64,000 nt of DNA, from assembly GCF_900454495.1 (NCBI RefSeq), contig NZ_UGSI01000001.1:3100001-3164000 (forward strand), in the 5' to 3' direction. The stretch is from Paenibacillus macerans (GTDB taxonomy: Bacteria > Bacillota > Bacilli > Paenibacillales > Paenibacillaceae). The position numbers were made by a program, and so were the translations under genes. The notes below the pieces were generated by a model. That model saw nothing but the letters and a program-made list of their open reading frames with translations. It was not told the DNA's origin and did not search any database. This document shows, piece after piece, positions 51,392 through 59,836 of this stretch. Position 1 is the stretch's first letter. Every line of letters starts with the position of its first letter.

Positions 51392-52582
51392 TCAGCTTCG
51401 CTGAAGGGCGCGGTCCAAGTCGGCGATCAGGTCGCCGATATCTTCAAGACCGACGGAATACCGCAGCAGGCCGTCGGTAATCCCGCGCTCGCTGCGTACT
51501 TCCTGCGGCATCGAGGCGTGGGACATCATCGCCGGATACGACAGGATACTCTCGACGGCGCCGAGGCTGACGGCGACGATCGGCAGCTTCACTTCGCTCA
51601 GCAGCCGTTTCGCCCGCTCGCCGGAGCCGACGTCAAACGAGACGACCGCGCCGTAACCGGCCGACTGCTTCTCCTGGATCTCCCGGCCTGGGTGATCCGG
51701 CAGGCCGGGATAAAAGACGGCGTCGATGTCGCCGCGCTTGCTCAGCCAATCGGCCAGCTTCCGGGCGCTGATTTCGCTGTGGGCCATGCGGGCGCCAAGC
51801 GTCTTCATGCCCCGCATGAGCAGCCAGGAATCCGACGCGCCAAGCACGGTGCCCATGCCGTTTTGCAGGAATTTAAGCCGCTTCGCCAATTCCTCGGTGC
51901 GGGCCACCGCCAAACCGGCCAGCACGTCGCTGTGGCCGCCCAGGAACTTGGTCGCGCTGTGCAGCACGATATCGGTTCCCAGTTCAATCGGCCGCTGGTA
52001 ATACGGGGTCATGAACGTGTTGTCGACGATGCTGATCAAATCATGCTCGCGGGCCCAGGCGGAAATTTCGGCGATATCGGTGATTTTCAGCGTCGGATTC
52101 GACGGCGTTTCCATATATACCGCTTTGGTGTTGGACTTCAGGGCCGCTTTCACCTCGTCCGGCCGGGTCATGTCGACGAAGGTCGTTTCGATGTTCATCC
52201 GGCTTAAAATGTTCGACAGCAGCCGGTATGTACCGCCGTACACATCCTCCGTCACAATGATATGATCGCCGGCGGACAGCAGCATAAACGTCGTGGAGAT
52301 CGCCGCCATTCCGCTGGAGAAGGCGAAGCCTTGCACGCCGCCCTCCAGCAGCGCGATATAATCCTCCAGCGCCTGCCGCGTCGGGTTGCCAGAGCGGCTG
52401 TAATCATGCTGCGGAGGATTAAAAATATCGTGATGATGAAACGTCGAAGCCTGATAAATCGGCACGCTGGATGCGCCCGTAGCGCTGTCGACCTCGCTGC
52501 CGAAATGAATCAGCTTCGTGTCGAATTTTTTTTCCAAATTCCCGGGTTGAGCCGCCGCTTCGTTATGCTCCTGTTTACTCAT
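51392..52582 (-). CDS. metC: Cystathionine beta-lyase (MetC type)
   Basis: 396 residues. Cys/Met metabolism PLP enzyme: STFHHHDIFNPPQHDYSRSG, NPTRQALEDYIALLEGG, FSSGMAAISTTFMLL, YGGTYRLLSNILSRM, and the PLP lysine in VLHSATKFLGGHSDVLAG. It probably splits cystathionine to homocysteine, as the second of the paired enzymes of the Bacillus metIC operon. Gamma-lyase activity cannot be excluded. It overlaps the preceding gene by 8 bp; a terminator follows. Confidence 0.9.
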   Translation of the reverse strand: MSKQEHNEAAAQPGNLEKKFDTKLIHFGSEVDSATGASSVPIYQASTFHHHDIFNPPQHDYSRSGNPTRQALEDYIALLEGGVQGFAFSSGMAAISTTFMLLSAGDHIIVTEDVYGGTYRLLSNILSRMNIETTFVDMTRPDEVKAALKSNTKAVYMETPSNPTLKITDIAEISAWAREHDLISIVDNTFMTPYYQRPIELGTDIVLHSATKFLGGHSDVLAGLAVARTEELAKRLKFLQNGMGTVLGASDSWLLMRGMKTLGARMAHSEISARKLADWLSKRGDIDAVFYPGLPDHPGREIQEKQSAGYGAVVSFDVGSGERAKRLLSEVKLPIVAVSLGAVESILSYPAMMSHASMPQEVRSERGITDGLLRYSVGLEDIGDLIADLDRALQRS

Positions 52583-53771
52583 GTTTTTGTCCCCCTTCGA
52601 CTTCGATCCGCGCCGCCTCCAAAGCCTGTCCCAAATCGGCGATCAAATCGTCCTCATGTTCAATGCCTACCGAAAAGCGCAGCAGACGGTCGTCAACGCC
52701 CACCGCTTCGCGGATTTCGGCGGGAATATCGGCATGGGTCTGCACGGCGGGATAGGTCATCAGCGATTCGACGCCGCCGAGGCTTTCCGCAAACGCGATC
52801 AGCCGCAGGTTGCGAAGCACCGGCTCCACGTAGCGGGCGTCCGTTACTTTGAAGGAGAAAATCCCCGTGTTTCCGCGGGATTGTTTGTTCTGGATCTCGT
52901 ATCCCGGATGATCCTCCAGCCCCGGGTAAAACACTTCGGCCACCTGCGGATGGCCCTGCAGGTATTTGGCGATCGCCAGCGCATTGCTTTCATGGCGCTC
53001 CATGCGCAGCGCCAGCGTCTTCATGCCGCGCATCAACTGATAGGAGTCGGACGGACTCAGCACCGCGCCGATGGAATTGTGCAGAAACCCTACTTCCTCG
53101 GACAGCTCTTTGCCTTTGGTGACGATCAACCCGGCCAGCACATCGTTGTGCCCGCCCAAATATTTGGTCGCGCTGTGCACCACGATGTCCGCTCCAAGCT
53201 CCAACGGCCGCTGAAAATACGGCGTAAGCAGCGTATTGTCCACGATCGTCAGCAGGCCGTGCGTATGAGCCCATTTGCCGACGGCCTCGATGTCGGTCAC
53301 CATCATCAGCGGGTTGGTTGGCGTTTCGATAAACACCGCTTTGGTGTTCGGCTTGCGCACGCTTTCCAGCGCGTCCAGATCGTTCGTGTCCACATACGAA
53401 GCCGTCACGCCGTATTTGGACATGATCCGTTCCAACAGACGGTAGGTCCCGCCGTACAGGTCGAGCGATACGATCAGATGATCGCCCTGGGCAAACAGGG
53501 TGAATATCGTTTGCAGCGCCGCCATGCCGGAGCTACAGGCAAACCCCGCATCCCCGGCTTCCAAAACAGCCGCCGCGTCTTCCAGCACTTTGCGGGTCGG
53601 GCTTTTGGTCCGGGCGTAATCGAAGCCTGTGCTTTGACCGAGCCGCGGATGCCGGAACGCCGTCGCCTGATAAATCGGGTAATTCACCGCCCCGGTCACC
53701 GGTTCCTCCACGGAACCGATTTGCGCCAGGACGCTTTCGATGCGCCACTCTTGCTTGTTGTTCTCTCCCAT
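52575..53771 (-). CDS. metI: Cystathionine gamma-synthase / O-acetylhomoserine thiolyase (MetI type)
   Basis: 398 residues, PLP-dependent, related to the next gene: NYPIYQATAFRHPRLGQSTG, SPTRKVLEDAAAVLEAG, CSSGMAALQTIFTLFAQGD, and the PLP lysine in VVHSATKYLGGHNDVLAG. In the metA-metI-metC order it takes the acylated homoserine made by MetA and adds cysteine (or sulfide). It follows metA by 16 bp. The operon is controlled by the SAM-I riboswitch. Confidence 0.92.
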   Translation of the reverse strand: MGENNKQEWRIESVLAQIGSVEEPVTGAVNYPIYQATAFRHPRLGQSTGFDYARTKSPTRKVLEDAAAVLEAGDAGFACSSGMAALQTIFTLFAQGDHLIVSLDLYGGTYRLLERIMSKYGVTASYVDTNDLDALESVRKPNTKAVFIETPTNPLMMVTDIEAVGKWAHTHGLLTIVDNTLLTPYFQRPLELGADIVVHSATKYLGGHNDVLAGLIVTKGKELSEEVGFLHNSIGAVLSPSDSYQLMRGMKTLALRMERHESNALAIAKYLQGHPQVAEVFYPGLEDHPGYEIQNKQSRGNTGIFSFKVTDARYVEPVLRNLRLIAFAESLGGVESLMTYPAVQTHADIPAEIREAVGVDDRLLRFSVGIEHEDDLIADLGQALEAARIEVEGGQKHE

Positions 53772-53787
53772 CTGTTATCCCTCCACT

Positions 53788-54723
53788 TCAGATCTCATAC
53801 ATAATTTCCGCCGCTTGATCGATATCATACGGCGTTTCTTGATACACATAGTAGTTCAGCCAATTGGAAAATAATAAGTTTGCATGGGCGCGCCAGGACG
53901 AAACCGGCTGACGGGACGGATCGTCTTTCGGGAAATAGTTGACCGGCGGATCGACTTCCATTCCTTTGGCTATGTCTCGTTCATACTCCCACTTGAGCGA
54001 ATCGGGATCGTATTCCGAATGTCCGGTCACGAAAATCTGTTTGCCGTCCCGGCTGGCCACCAGGTAAATTCCGGCTTCTTCGGATTCGGCCAAAATCTGC
54101 AGCTCGGGCACCCGCTCGATGTCGGCGCGTTCCACATCCGTATGACGGGAATGCGGCACCAGGAACATTTCGTCGAAGCCGCGCAGCAGTTTGACGCGCG
54201 GATCGTTGACCGTATGGGAGAACACGCCGAAGCATTTTTTCGGCAGCGGGATTTTCCGCACGCCGTAATGATAGTAAAGACCGGCCTGGGAAGCCCAACA
54301 AATATGCATGGTGGAAGTGACGTAGGTTTTGCTCCACTCGAAAATTTCTTTGAGCTCTTCCCAGTAATTTACATCTTCAAATTCCAGCTGCTCCACCGGA
54401 GCGCCCGTAACGATCATGCCGTCGAACCGGCGGTATTTGATTTCGTCGAACGTCTTGTAAAACATCTCCAAATGCTCGGCCGAAGTATTTTTGGAGGTAT
54501 GGGAGCTCGGGTGGAGCAGGACGATTTCAACCTGCAGCGGCGTGTTGCCGAGCAGACGCAAAATTTGCGTTTCGGTCGTTTCTTTGGTCGGCATCAGGTT
54601 CAGGATCGCGATCCTTAATGGACGGATGTCCTGATGATAGGCCCGGCTTTCGTCCATCACGAAAATATTTTCGTGGGTCAGCACTTCTTTGGCCGGCAGA
54701 TGGTCCGGTACTTTAATCGGCAT
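53788..54723 (-). CDS. metA: Homoserine O-acyltransferase
   Basis: 311 residues with AAAGGAG before the ATG. Motifs: RPLRIAILNLMPTKETTETQ, LLGNTPLQVEIVLLHPSSHT, GMIVTGAPVEQLEFEDVNYW, the nucleophile region STMHICWASQAGLYYHYG (Cys), LVPHSRHTD, and VTGHSEYDPDSLKWEY. It activates homoserine with acetyl- or succinyl-CoA; which one depends on a single active-site residue I did not align. First gene of the met operon. Confidence 0.95.
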   Translation of the reverse strand: MPIKVPDHLPAKEVLTHENIFVMDESRAYHQDIRPLRIAILNLMPTKETTETQILRLLGNTPLQVEIVLLHPSSHTSKNTSAEHLEMFYKTFDEIKYRRFDGMIVTGAPVEQLEFEDVNYWEELKEIFEWSKTYVTSTMHICWASQAGLYYHYGVRKIPLPKKCFGVFSHTVNDPRVKLLRGFDEMFLVPHSRHTDVERADIERVPELQILAESEEAGIYLVASRDGKQIFVTGHSEYDPDSLKWEYERDIAKGMEVDPPVNYFPKDDPSRQPVSSWRAHANLLFSNWLNYYVYQETPYDIDQAAEIMYEI

Positions 54724-54784
54724 AGGGGGTTCACTCCTTTAGAAGTTAGTCGGAAATCATATCGATTCGAAAGTCGGCGATAAC

Positions 54785-54965
54785 AAGAAAGACCTCTCTC
54801 CGCGGGAGAAAGGTCATTACGTTCCAGTATGCGCCTCTCTCATCTCTCAGAATCCGCCAAGCATCGCTTGAAATCGGTTCTGCAAGAATTAGCACCGCTG
54901 CGATCAAAGATCGCCGGTTGCCGGGTTTCATCGGGCTAGTCCCTCCACCTGCTCTTGATAAGATT
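54785..54965 (-). ncRNA. SAM-I (S-box) riboswitch of the metA-metI-metC operon
   Basis: The minus strand shows the S-box core: CTTATCAAGAGCAGGTGGAG, GGGACTAGCCC, GATGAAACCCGGCAACC, GGTGCTAATTC, and CTGAGAGATGAGAG closing P1 (aptamer 54834-54965). The terminator GACCTTTCTCC/GGAGAGAGGTC follows with TTTC (54785-54815). High SAM should end transcription before metA. Confidence 0.96.
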
Positions 54966-55002
54966 TCGCTGTATTTAATTGGGGTTCGGAGCTGTTGTTC
55001 AT
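54928..55002 (-). CDS. Small upstream ORF entering the SAM-I riboswitch
   Basis: 24 codons from the ATG at 55002 with AAGGAG nine bases upstream. The peptide is polar (MNNSSEPQLNTAKSYQEQVE, then GLAR) and stops inside the riboswitch, after the 5' strand of P1 and part of P2. It lies on the leader transcript from the promoter at 55024-55052. It could be chance, but the ribosome binding site is as good as that of metA. Confidence 0.35.
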   Translation of the reverse strand: MNNSSEPQLNTAKSYQEQVEGLAR

Positions 55003-55023
55003 GAAGCGTTGCTCCTTGAAATC

Positions 55024-55052
55024 ACTTTAATGTAAATGCTGCCTTCCGTCAA
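55024..55052 (-). promoter_or_regulatory. Promoter of the met operon leader
   Basis: -35 TTGACG (plus 55047-55052), 17-bp spacer, -10 TAAAGT (plus 55024-55029), about 60 bp upstream of the riboswitch. Confidence 0.75.
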
Positions 55053-55122
55053 GAACTTAGGAGAAAAATCACACTGTTTTTTCATGTACGGCTTTCGTCC
55101 CGGTGCATAATATACTTTTGGG

Positions 55123-55152
55123 TTGAAACATTTCCGATCGCAGCGTTATACT
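55123..55152 (+). promoter_or_regulatory. corA promoter
   Basis: TTGAAA (55123-55128), 18-bp spacer, TATACT (55147-55152). It gives a leader of about 290 nt before corA. Confidence 0.7.
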
Positions 55153-55158
55153 AAACAA

Positions 55159-55445
55159 GTGCTTAGAGGCTGTTCGGCCTTGAAGCGGACTGAATGTTTC
55201 AATTTTGAAAAGTTGCGAGGTGAAACCGAGAATGGAAGGCGACCCGAGTTCGCAGAGGACAACCCGGAAATTACAATCGCATAGGAAATTGATCAGCTGG
55301 GTGCTCAAGGACCGAGATGGGCACTTCCGTTTCCCGGTGTTTGGCTAAACGCCTCTTTCGGTGCGGCCGAATGCAGCGGTCTCTTTCCTATGCTCTAACC
55401 AAGAGCAAACCCTGGATTCATCCCCAGGGGAAAGGGAGTGAAAGC
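55159..55445 (+). ncRNA. Structured leader RNA of corA, class unknown
   Basis: Several complementary pairs are visible: GCATAGGAAA (55279-55288) with TTTCCTATGC (55384-55393), 10 perfect bp over about 95 nt; TTCGG/CCGAA hairpin near 55357-55371; TGCTCT/AGAGCA (55391-55407), which competes with the long-range pair; and CCCTGG/CCAGGG (55410-55429) right before the AAAGGGAG ribosome binding site. It does not show the M-box core as I know it (GGTGAGGCTCCT, GCTGCCC). A metal- or translation-sensing leader is plausible. Confidence 0.5.
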
Positions 55446-55447
55446 AT

Positions 55448-56383
55448 ATGAAAATCCGTCATGTTAAAGAAGGCGTATTTACCGCTGTAGAGGACGTTGA
55501 ACTGACGACAACCCCGCCGGAGGAAGGCTTCTATTGGATCGATGCCGACGTGGACGATCTGGCGCTGCTGCAGCCGCTGTTTTCGCTGCATGATTTGGCC
55601 GTGGAGGACTGCCTGACCGAGGAAGAGCAACGTCCGAAAATCGAGACATACGACAACCATTACTTTATTGTTGTGAACAGCATCCGTTATGATGACGAAG
55701 AGATTTTTCTGCGGGCGCTGAACATCTTTTTGGGACGGCATTACATCATTACCGTAACCAAGCAGAAAATCAACGAGCTGCGGGCGGTCAAACCGATTTT
55801 ATGGGAACAGGAAGTAAGCGAACCCGACCGTTTTCTGTATCTGCTGATCGACCTCGTGGTGGACAATTATTTCATTGTCGGCGACCGGATCGAAGTCAAG
55901 ATCGAAAAGCTTGAGGAAGACATCCTGATGCATACGAAACGTTCGCACTTGAACGAAATCATCGGGCTGCGAAGCGAAATTTTGTGGCTCAAAAAGGTGC
56001 TTGGCCCGCAAAAAGAAGTCATCAATATTTTAAATAAAAAAGATCTGCGGCTGATCGACGACCAACTGCAGAAATATTTCAGCGACATTTATGAAAACGC
56101 CGTGAAGATATCCGAAAACTTCGATACGTTCCGCGAACTGGTCGGCAACTTGCGCGAGGCCTACCAGTCCGCCATCGCCAACCGGGCCAACGAAATCATG
56201 CGCGTGTTTACGGCGATTACGACGATTTTCATTCCGCTGACGCTGATCACCGGCATCTACGGGATGAACTTCGACAACATGCCGGAGATCCATTCGCAAT
56301 ACGGCTATTTTATCGTTTTGGGCATTATGCTCGTGCTTGGTTTGGGCATGTTTTATATTTTCCGGAAGCGGGATTGGATTTAG
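55448..56383 (+). CDS. corA: CorA family magnesium/metal transporter
   Basis: 311 residues. A large cytoplasmic N-terminal domain (ALLQPLFSLHDLAVEDCLTE, then a long helix with KRSHLNEIIGLRSEILWLKK) precedes two C-terminal membrane helices. The signature YGMNF lies between them (ITGIYGMNFDNMPE), and the protein ends in the basic FRKRDWI typical of the family. It forms a pentameric channel for Mg2+ (or Co2+/Ni2+). GGGAGTG precedes the ATG. It is behind a long structured leader. Confidence 0.96.
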   Translation: MKIRHVKEGVFTAVEDVELTTTPPEEGFYWIDADVDDLALLQPLFSLHDLAVEDCLTEEEQRPKIETYDNHYFIVVNSIRYDDEEIFLRALNIFLGRHYIITVTKQKINELRAVKPILWEQEVSEPDRFLYLLIDLVVDNYFIVGDRIEVKIEKLEEDILMHTKRSHLNEIIGLRSEILWLKKVLGPQKEVINILNKKDLRLIDDQLQKYFSDIYENAVKISENFDTFRELVGNLREAYQSAIANRANEIMRVFTAITTIFIPLTLITGIYGMNFDNMPEIHSQYGYFIVLGIMLVLGLGMFYIFRKRDWI

Positions 56384-56735
56384 GGGCAGAGCGGTGAAGA
56401 ACGGGATTACGAGAAATATTTGGGCCTACGATCGCTGTTGCCGCTAGGATTCTATATAAGTTGAACTAATGATTGCACAGATGGGGCAGACGGGTGAAAT
56501 GTTCTTACGATCGCTGTTGTTCCCGGATTTCTATGATTGTATAAATTCAAATATGGTAGAAATCCGCTCGCAAAGGCGACCACTGCCGTTTCTTCAGAAT
56601 CATTTCACCCTCTTGCCTATTCTTCACGCTTCTTTAATTCAACTTATATAGACAATACTGAAGCGGCAAGGCAAGCGCTACCCGCTTCAAATTTTCTCTC
56701 CATCCCGTAACACCGCTCTTTTGGTATGAAGGTCA
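56384..56735. other. Intergenic region carrying a MITE
   Basis: Apart from the 56452-56651 element, the stretch 56420-56450 contains CTACGATCGCTGTTG, which recurs inside the element at 56505-56518. This suggests the remains of a second, older copy. No gene is seen. Confidence 0.5.
56452..56651. mobile_element. 200-bp TATAAGTTGAAC-ended MITE-like element
   Basis: Ends CTATATAAGTTGAA (56452-56465) and TTCAACTTATATAG (56638-56651) are perfect inverted repeats. The whole element is an imperfect palindrome (GGGTGAAATG pairs with CATTTCACCC). The interior matches the 82-bp copy at 23143-23224. It has no coding capacity. Confidence 0.85.
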
Positions 56736-56776
56736 AAGCGCCGACATGGAAGTTAAACCATGTTCGGCGCTTTTTT
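56736..56776. terminator. Terminator between corA and the HRDC gene
   Basis: AAGCGCCGACATGG (56736-56749) with CCATGTTCGGCGCTT (56758-56772), one bulge, TTTTTT on the plus strand and a shorter T run on the minus strand. It can serve both converging genes. Confidence 0.85.
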
Positions 56777-56788
56777 ATATGGGGACAA

Positions 56789-57793
56789 TCACCCCGCGTG
56801 GCGGGCGCTTTCGCGGTGGCGGCGGTAGCGGAGGCGGATCAGGCGCAGCCGTTCGTAGAGCAAATCGAGATTTGCTCCTTCCGGTGTTTCGGCGCCGTAA
56901 ACCTTCTGGAGCACCGGCTTAAGAAAAGCGTCGCCCAGTTCCTCGTAAGCCTGCCAAACCGCGATTTGCTCCTCTTCGGGCATCTCCTGCAGCTCGGCAT
57001 CCACCAGGGAATCGGTATCGTACCCTTCCTTTTCCAACGATTCAAGCAGCTCCAGCGCCTCCCTCCGCTCGATGCCGGCCCGGGAACACATGTCGTTTAA
57101 GCTTGAACCTGCGGCCAGGGATTCAAGCAACGAGCGGCGAACGCTGAATTTTTCCATCTCCGCGCGAAACTTGACTTCCTTCTGCTTATATAGCCAGGAC
57201 CGGAATGTCTCATCATCGATCTCCCGCTCCACCCAATCCAGCGGAAAATCATGGGTTCGTTCCGCTTTCTCCGTAATATCCAGCACCTCGGCGCCAAACT
57301 CGGCGGCTTTGTTCTCGCCTACGCCCGGAAGCTGCAGCAGTTCCTCGGCCGTATGCGGCAAAAATGTGCTGATCATGCGCAGCAGCCGATTGCTCGCGAT
57401 GAGATAGGGCGCTTTCCGGTCGGCGGCGGCCTTCTTTCTACGCCATACACAAAGCTCGTTATACACAGGCTCGTTTGCGTTCAGCTCGCTGTAACAAATC
57501 AATTTCTGAGCCGCCATTCCCCGCCCTCTCAGCTGCTCTTTTTCATCCCAGATTCCCTCCATGACGGGGCGAAATCCCTCCCCCAGCTTGACCGCCAGAC
57601 GATGGCGGTAAACGTGAAGCATTTCCGACCAGGAAGCCCCTTCGTACCACAAATGCTCCTGCTCCCCGTCCGCGGTCAATTCGTTCCAGCCCATCCGCCA
57701 TTGCCCTTCCTCTTCGCCGATCCAGACCTGGGCCTCGGTCATCAACGCGCCGTTTCTTTTCTTCTCCAAACTGTTCAAAAATACGATCCGCAT
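56789..57793 (-). CDS. HRDC-domain protein
   Basis: 334 residues. An N-terminal domain of unknown fold (AQVWIGEEEGQWRMGWNELT) is followed by an HRDC nucleic-acid-binding domain at about residues 110-185 (YNELCVWRRKKAAADRKAPY, LIASNRLLRMIS, EELLQLPGVGENKAAEFG). A C-terminal helical part ends in a helix-turn-helix-like stretch (SLNDMCSRAGIERREALELL) and a basic tail. HRDC domains occur at the ends of RecQ helicases and RNase D; here there is no helicase or nuclease domain. The leader has an attenuator-like structure (57825-57914). Confidence 0.78.
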   Translation of the reverse strand: MRIVFLNSLEKKRNGALMTEAQVWIGEEEGQWRMGWNELTADGEQEHLWYEGASWSEMLHVYRHRLAVKLGEGFRPVMEGIWDEKEQLRGRGMAAQKLICYSELNANEPVYNELCVWRRKKAAADRKAPYLIASNRLLRMISTFLPHTAEELLQLPGVGENKAAEFGAEVLDITEKAERTHDFPLDWVEREIDDETFRSWLYKQKEVKFRAEMEKFSVRRSLLESLAAGSSLNDMCSRAGIERREALELLESLEKEGYDTDSLVDAELQEMPEEEQIAVWQAYEELGDAFLKPVLQKVYGAETPEGANLDLLYERLRLIRLRYRRHRESARHAG

Positions 57794-57799
57794 AATCTT

Positions 57800-57948
57800 T
57801 CTCCTCCTTTAACTTCAGCTACGCGGAGGAACCACCCTGATGTTGGCGGAACGCAAAAAGCACCCCTCCTGCGGTTATCGCAAGAGAGGTGCTTCCTCCA
57901 GACGTATACTGTTATTCCTAATCATACCATATTCAATGAGACTGTCAA
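57800..57948 (-). promoter_or_regulatory. Promoter and switch-like leader of the HRDC gene
   Basis: Minus strand: -35 TTGACA (plus 57943-57948), 16-bp spacer, -10 TATGAT (plus 57921-57926). About 15 nt into the leader comes GGAGGAAGCACC (plus 57888-57899). It can pair with GGGGTGCTTTTT to form a terminator (57855-57899) or with GGTGGTTCCTCC (plus 57825-57836; 11 of 12). The last segment can also pair with the ribosome binding site GGAGGAG (57801-57807). Three segments thus compete. Confidence 0.6.
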
Positions 57949-58050
57949 TAGACGACACTGCTATTATAAGATTAATCCTTTTTCCAACGGTCCGGCTTTT
58001 CCTGTATAATTAACCAAAAAGACATGTAACCACACCCACAGGAGGCATAA

Positions 58051-58362
58051 ATGATGAGCCAACCGAACCCGCATAAAGATTTGGACTTTCTCTCCGACAG
58101 CACCGAGGATACCTCGACCCGTTTCGTCACGTTTATCGGGAGCTCGCTGCGTCGGTTCGATCTCGCCGTCACAACGACCAACCGCTTTTACGGCAAAAAG
58201 CTGGTCACGGATTTGCAATCCGGCAAAACCGCCATCTTAGGCACGGATGATTTGGATGAGGAAGGCTACCTTGAACACGTCTACGGCCTGGACGAAGAAG
58301 AAGCCGAAGAAATGCGCTCGTTTCTGTATCAGGTGGTTGGCGACGCTTATTTTACGGACTGA
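58051..58362 (+). CDS. DUF3055 family protein
   Basis: 103 residues with AGGAGGCATAA before tandem ATGs (58051 and 58054). A small acidic soluble protein: STRFVTFIGSSLRRFDLAVT, TTNRFYGKKLVTDLQSGKTA, ILGTDDLDEEGYLEHVYGLD. This matches the DUF3055 family of Bacilli, whose function is unknown. It is divergent from the HRDC gene; the two promoter regions share about 250 bp. Confidence 0.8.
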   Translation: MMSQPNPHKDLDFLSDSTEDTSTRFVTFIGSSLRRFDLAVTTTNRFYGKKLVTDLQSGKTAILGTDDLDEEGYLEHVYGLDEEEAEEMRSFLYQVVGDAYFTD

Positions 58363-58890
58363 TGCCACAAAGGTTTCATCTTTACAAAAGCCAAACGATT
58401 CTTAACTCGAATGAATGGACCAATTTCCGGTCAGACGGGACAGCAGAACCACGACTTTCTGCCGCTTTATTGTCTGGTCCGACCGGAAATGTCCGTTGGA
58501 AGTAAATTGCATAAAATTTCAAATTTATGTTACCGGAAATTCACCTTAGCCAAAAAGAAGTTCTTCCTTTGCCACGTATACTTCCATCATCATTAATGCC
58601 GCAAGCTGAAACCCATTTACGAGAAAGACTTACACATGATAGATTAAATGTGCAGTCTGCCTTTCAGGCAGTTGCGGGGAGGAAGTGGCGATTTCTTTTG
58701 CGAGGAGGCGCCGCTTCCTTTTTACTCATGATCATCCAACTTCTCAATCTTACGCTTACAGTCTCATTTTTCGTAAGCCGTACTGTAAGGCGGATTTCTT
58801 TCGGATTTTCCGAAAAAGGGTGCTCAAGTTTTTTTACGATATTTCACCTCCATATTTAACTTGAATTTTATATCGCCTAATGGATACAAT
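58363..58890. other. Intergenic region before the XRE regulator
   Basis: About 530 bases. An open frame at 58527-58859 has a hydrophobic stretch (FLLMIIQLLNLTLTVSFF), but no ribosome binding site or family resemblance. I do not call it. This begins an AT-richer accessory patch that runs to about 61900. Confidence 0.45.
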
Positions 58891-58922
58891 TTGACTGTAT
58901 ATCGATTAGACGATACAGTCAA
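58891..58922 (+). promoter_or_regulatory. Dyad operator upstream of the XRE gene
   Basis: TTGACTGTAT (58891-58900) and ATACAGTCAA (58913-58922) are perfect 10-bp inverted arms. ATATCG-N6-GATACA also repeats directly (58870-58888 and 58900-58918). A likely operator for the XRE regulator, with TTGACT as a possible -35 box. Confidence 0.55.
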
Positions 58923-58992
58923 TCATGTTTTCATAACGGACAAGAAAGCGTATAATTTATGTGATGAACTCTACTCGGAAGTTGGTGGCATT

Positions 58993-59199
58993 TTGCCAGT
59001 TGTCGTTAAACTCAAAGAGATTCTAGCCGAACGCAATATGTCTCAGCGTGAATTAGCAAGACTAACAGGACTAAGACCAAATACCATAAGCCATCTTTGT
59101 TCCAAAGAAGTTGACAGGGTACATCTCAGCACCTTTGATGTGATTTGTAAGACTTTAAACATCAGCTTGAGCGAACTTCTTGTATTGGAAGATGGCTAA
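58993..59199 (+). CDS. XRE-type helix-turn-helix regulator
   Basis: 68 residues if it starts at TTG 58993 (GGTGG just upstream). The frame is open to 58861, but that part spans the dyad operator and has no family features. The Cro/C1 DNA-binding domain covers nearly the whole protein: LKEILAERNMSQRELARLTG, LRPNTISHLCSKEV, LSTFDVICKTLNISLSELL. Single-domain regulators of this type usually control a neighbouring accessory gene or themselves. No obvious target gene is adjacent. Confidence 0.75.
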   Translation: MPVVVKLKEILAERNMSQRELARLTGLRPNTISHLCSKEVDRVHLSTFDVICKTLNISLSELLVLEDG

Positions 59200-59836
59200 T
59201 CATACTGGATAGGGATGACTCAGGGGGAGCATTATCGTTTCCTACCTTTGGTGCGGTATTTAAGCCCTCTTTCCCCTACTGTCATCCTGACTTCGTTGAA
59301 GTGAGAATTTCCTCTAATGAACTCGCTGAATACAGGGCATTTTCTGTTTCTTTACCAGTTGCTATCCTCAGGCATTTCTTTCGAGTCAATCCGGTTAATC
59401 ATACCAAGGATGTAATCTTCTTTTCATTGGTATAAATGGGGAGTAGGGGATGATAAAGCAACCAGACTCTTAAATATTTAAAACTCCCTTTTTAGTCTGC
59501 TTCTGTTCAAAAAAAATAAAGCTGTCTCCATCCTATTTTTAGGCGTGGAGTATATGTAGTTATAAAAAACTCCCTTACTCCTAGAACGACTAAGGAGAGG
59601 GGGTTATGAGGTCTGACAAACCTTATTTAAGATATTTGAAAATAGAATATTGAATGTTTTCGAGATACAACTATTTAGTTAGCGGAGGAGCAATTGATTC
59701 GACCAGCAGTATTTCTAACTCAAGCAGCGTTGCACAACCAGTGGATTCATTTGGTGTCACCTTGACACTACCATCATCTGCCAAATGGCGGATTTTTTTA
59801 TATGCCGTTTGGCAGCTATTAAACTATAATCCTTAT
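59200..59836. other. Intergenic or decayed region
   Basis: About 640 bases. One frame (about 59308-59436) reads like protein (ISSNELAEYRAFSVSLPVAI) but has no start or known family, so it may be a gene remnant. A hairpin CTGCCAAATGGC / TGCCGTTTGGCAG sits at 59777-59815 with T7 in the loop. Nothing further is supported. Confidence 0.4.

Noticed and set aside
55159..55445. M-box (magnesium) riboswitch call for the corA leader
   Set aside because: The conserved core segments of the M-box are not visible, so only an unclassified structured leader is reported.
58527..58859. 110-codon frame before the XRE gene
   Set aside because: One hydrophobic stretch, but no start site and no recognisable family; left as intergenic.
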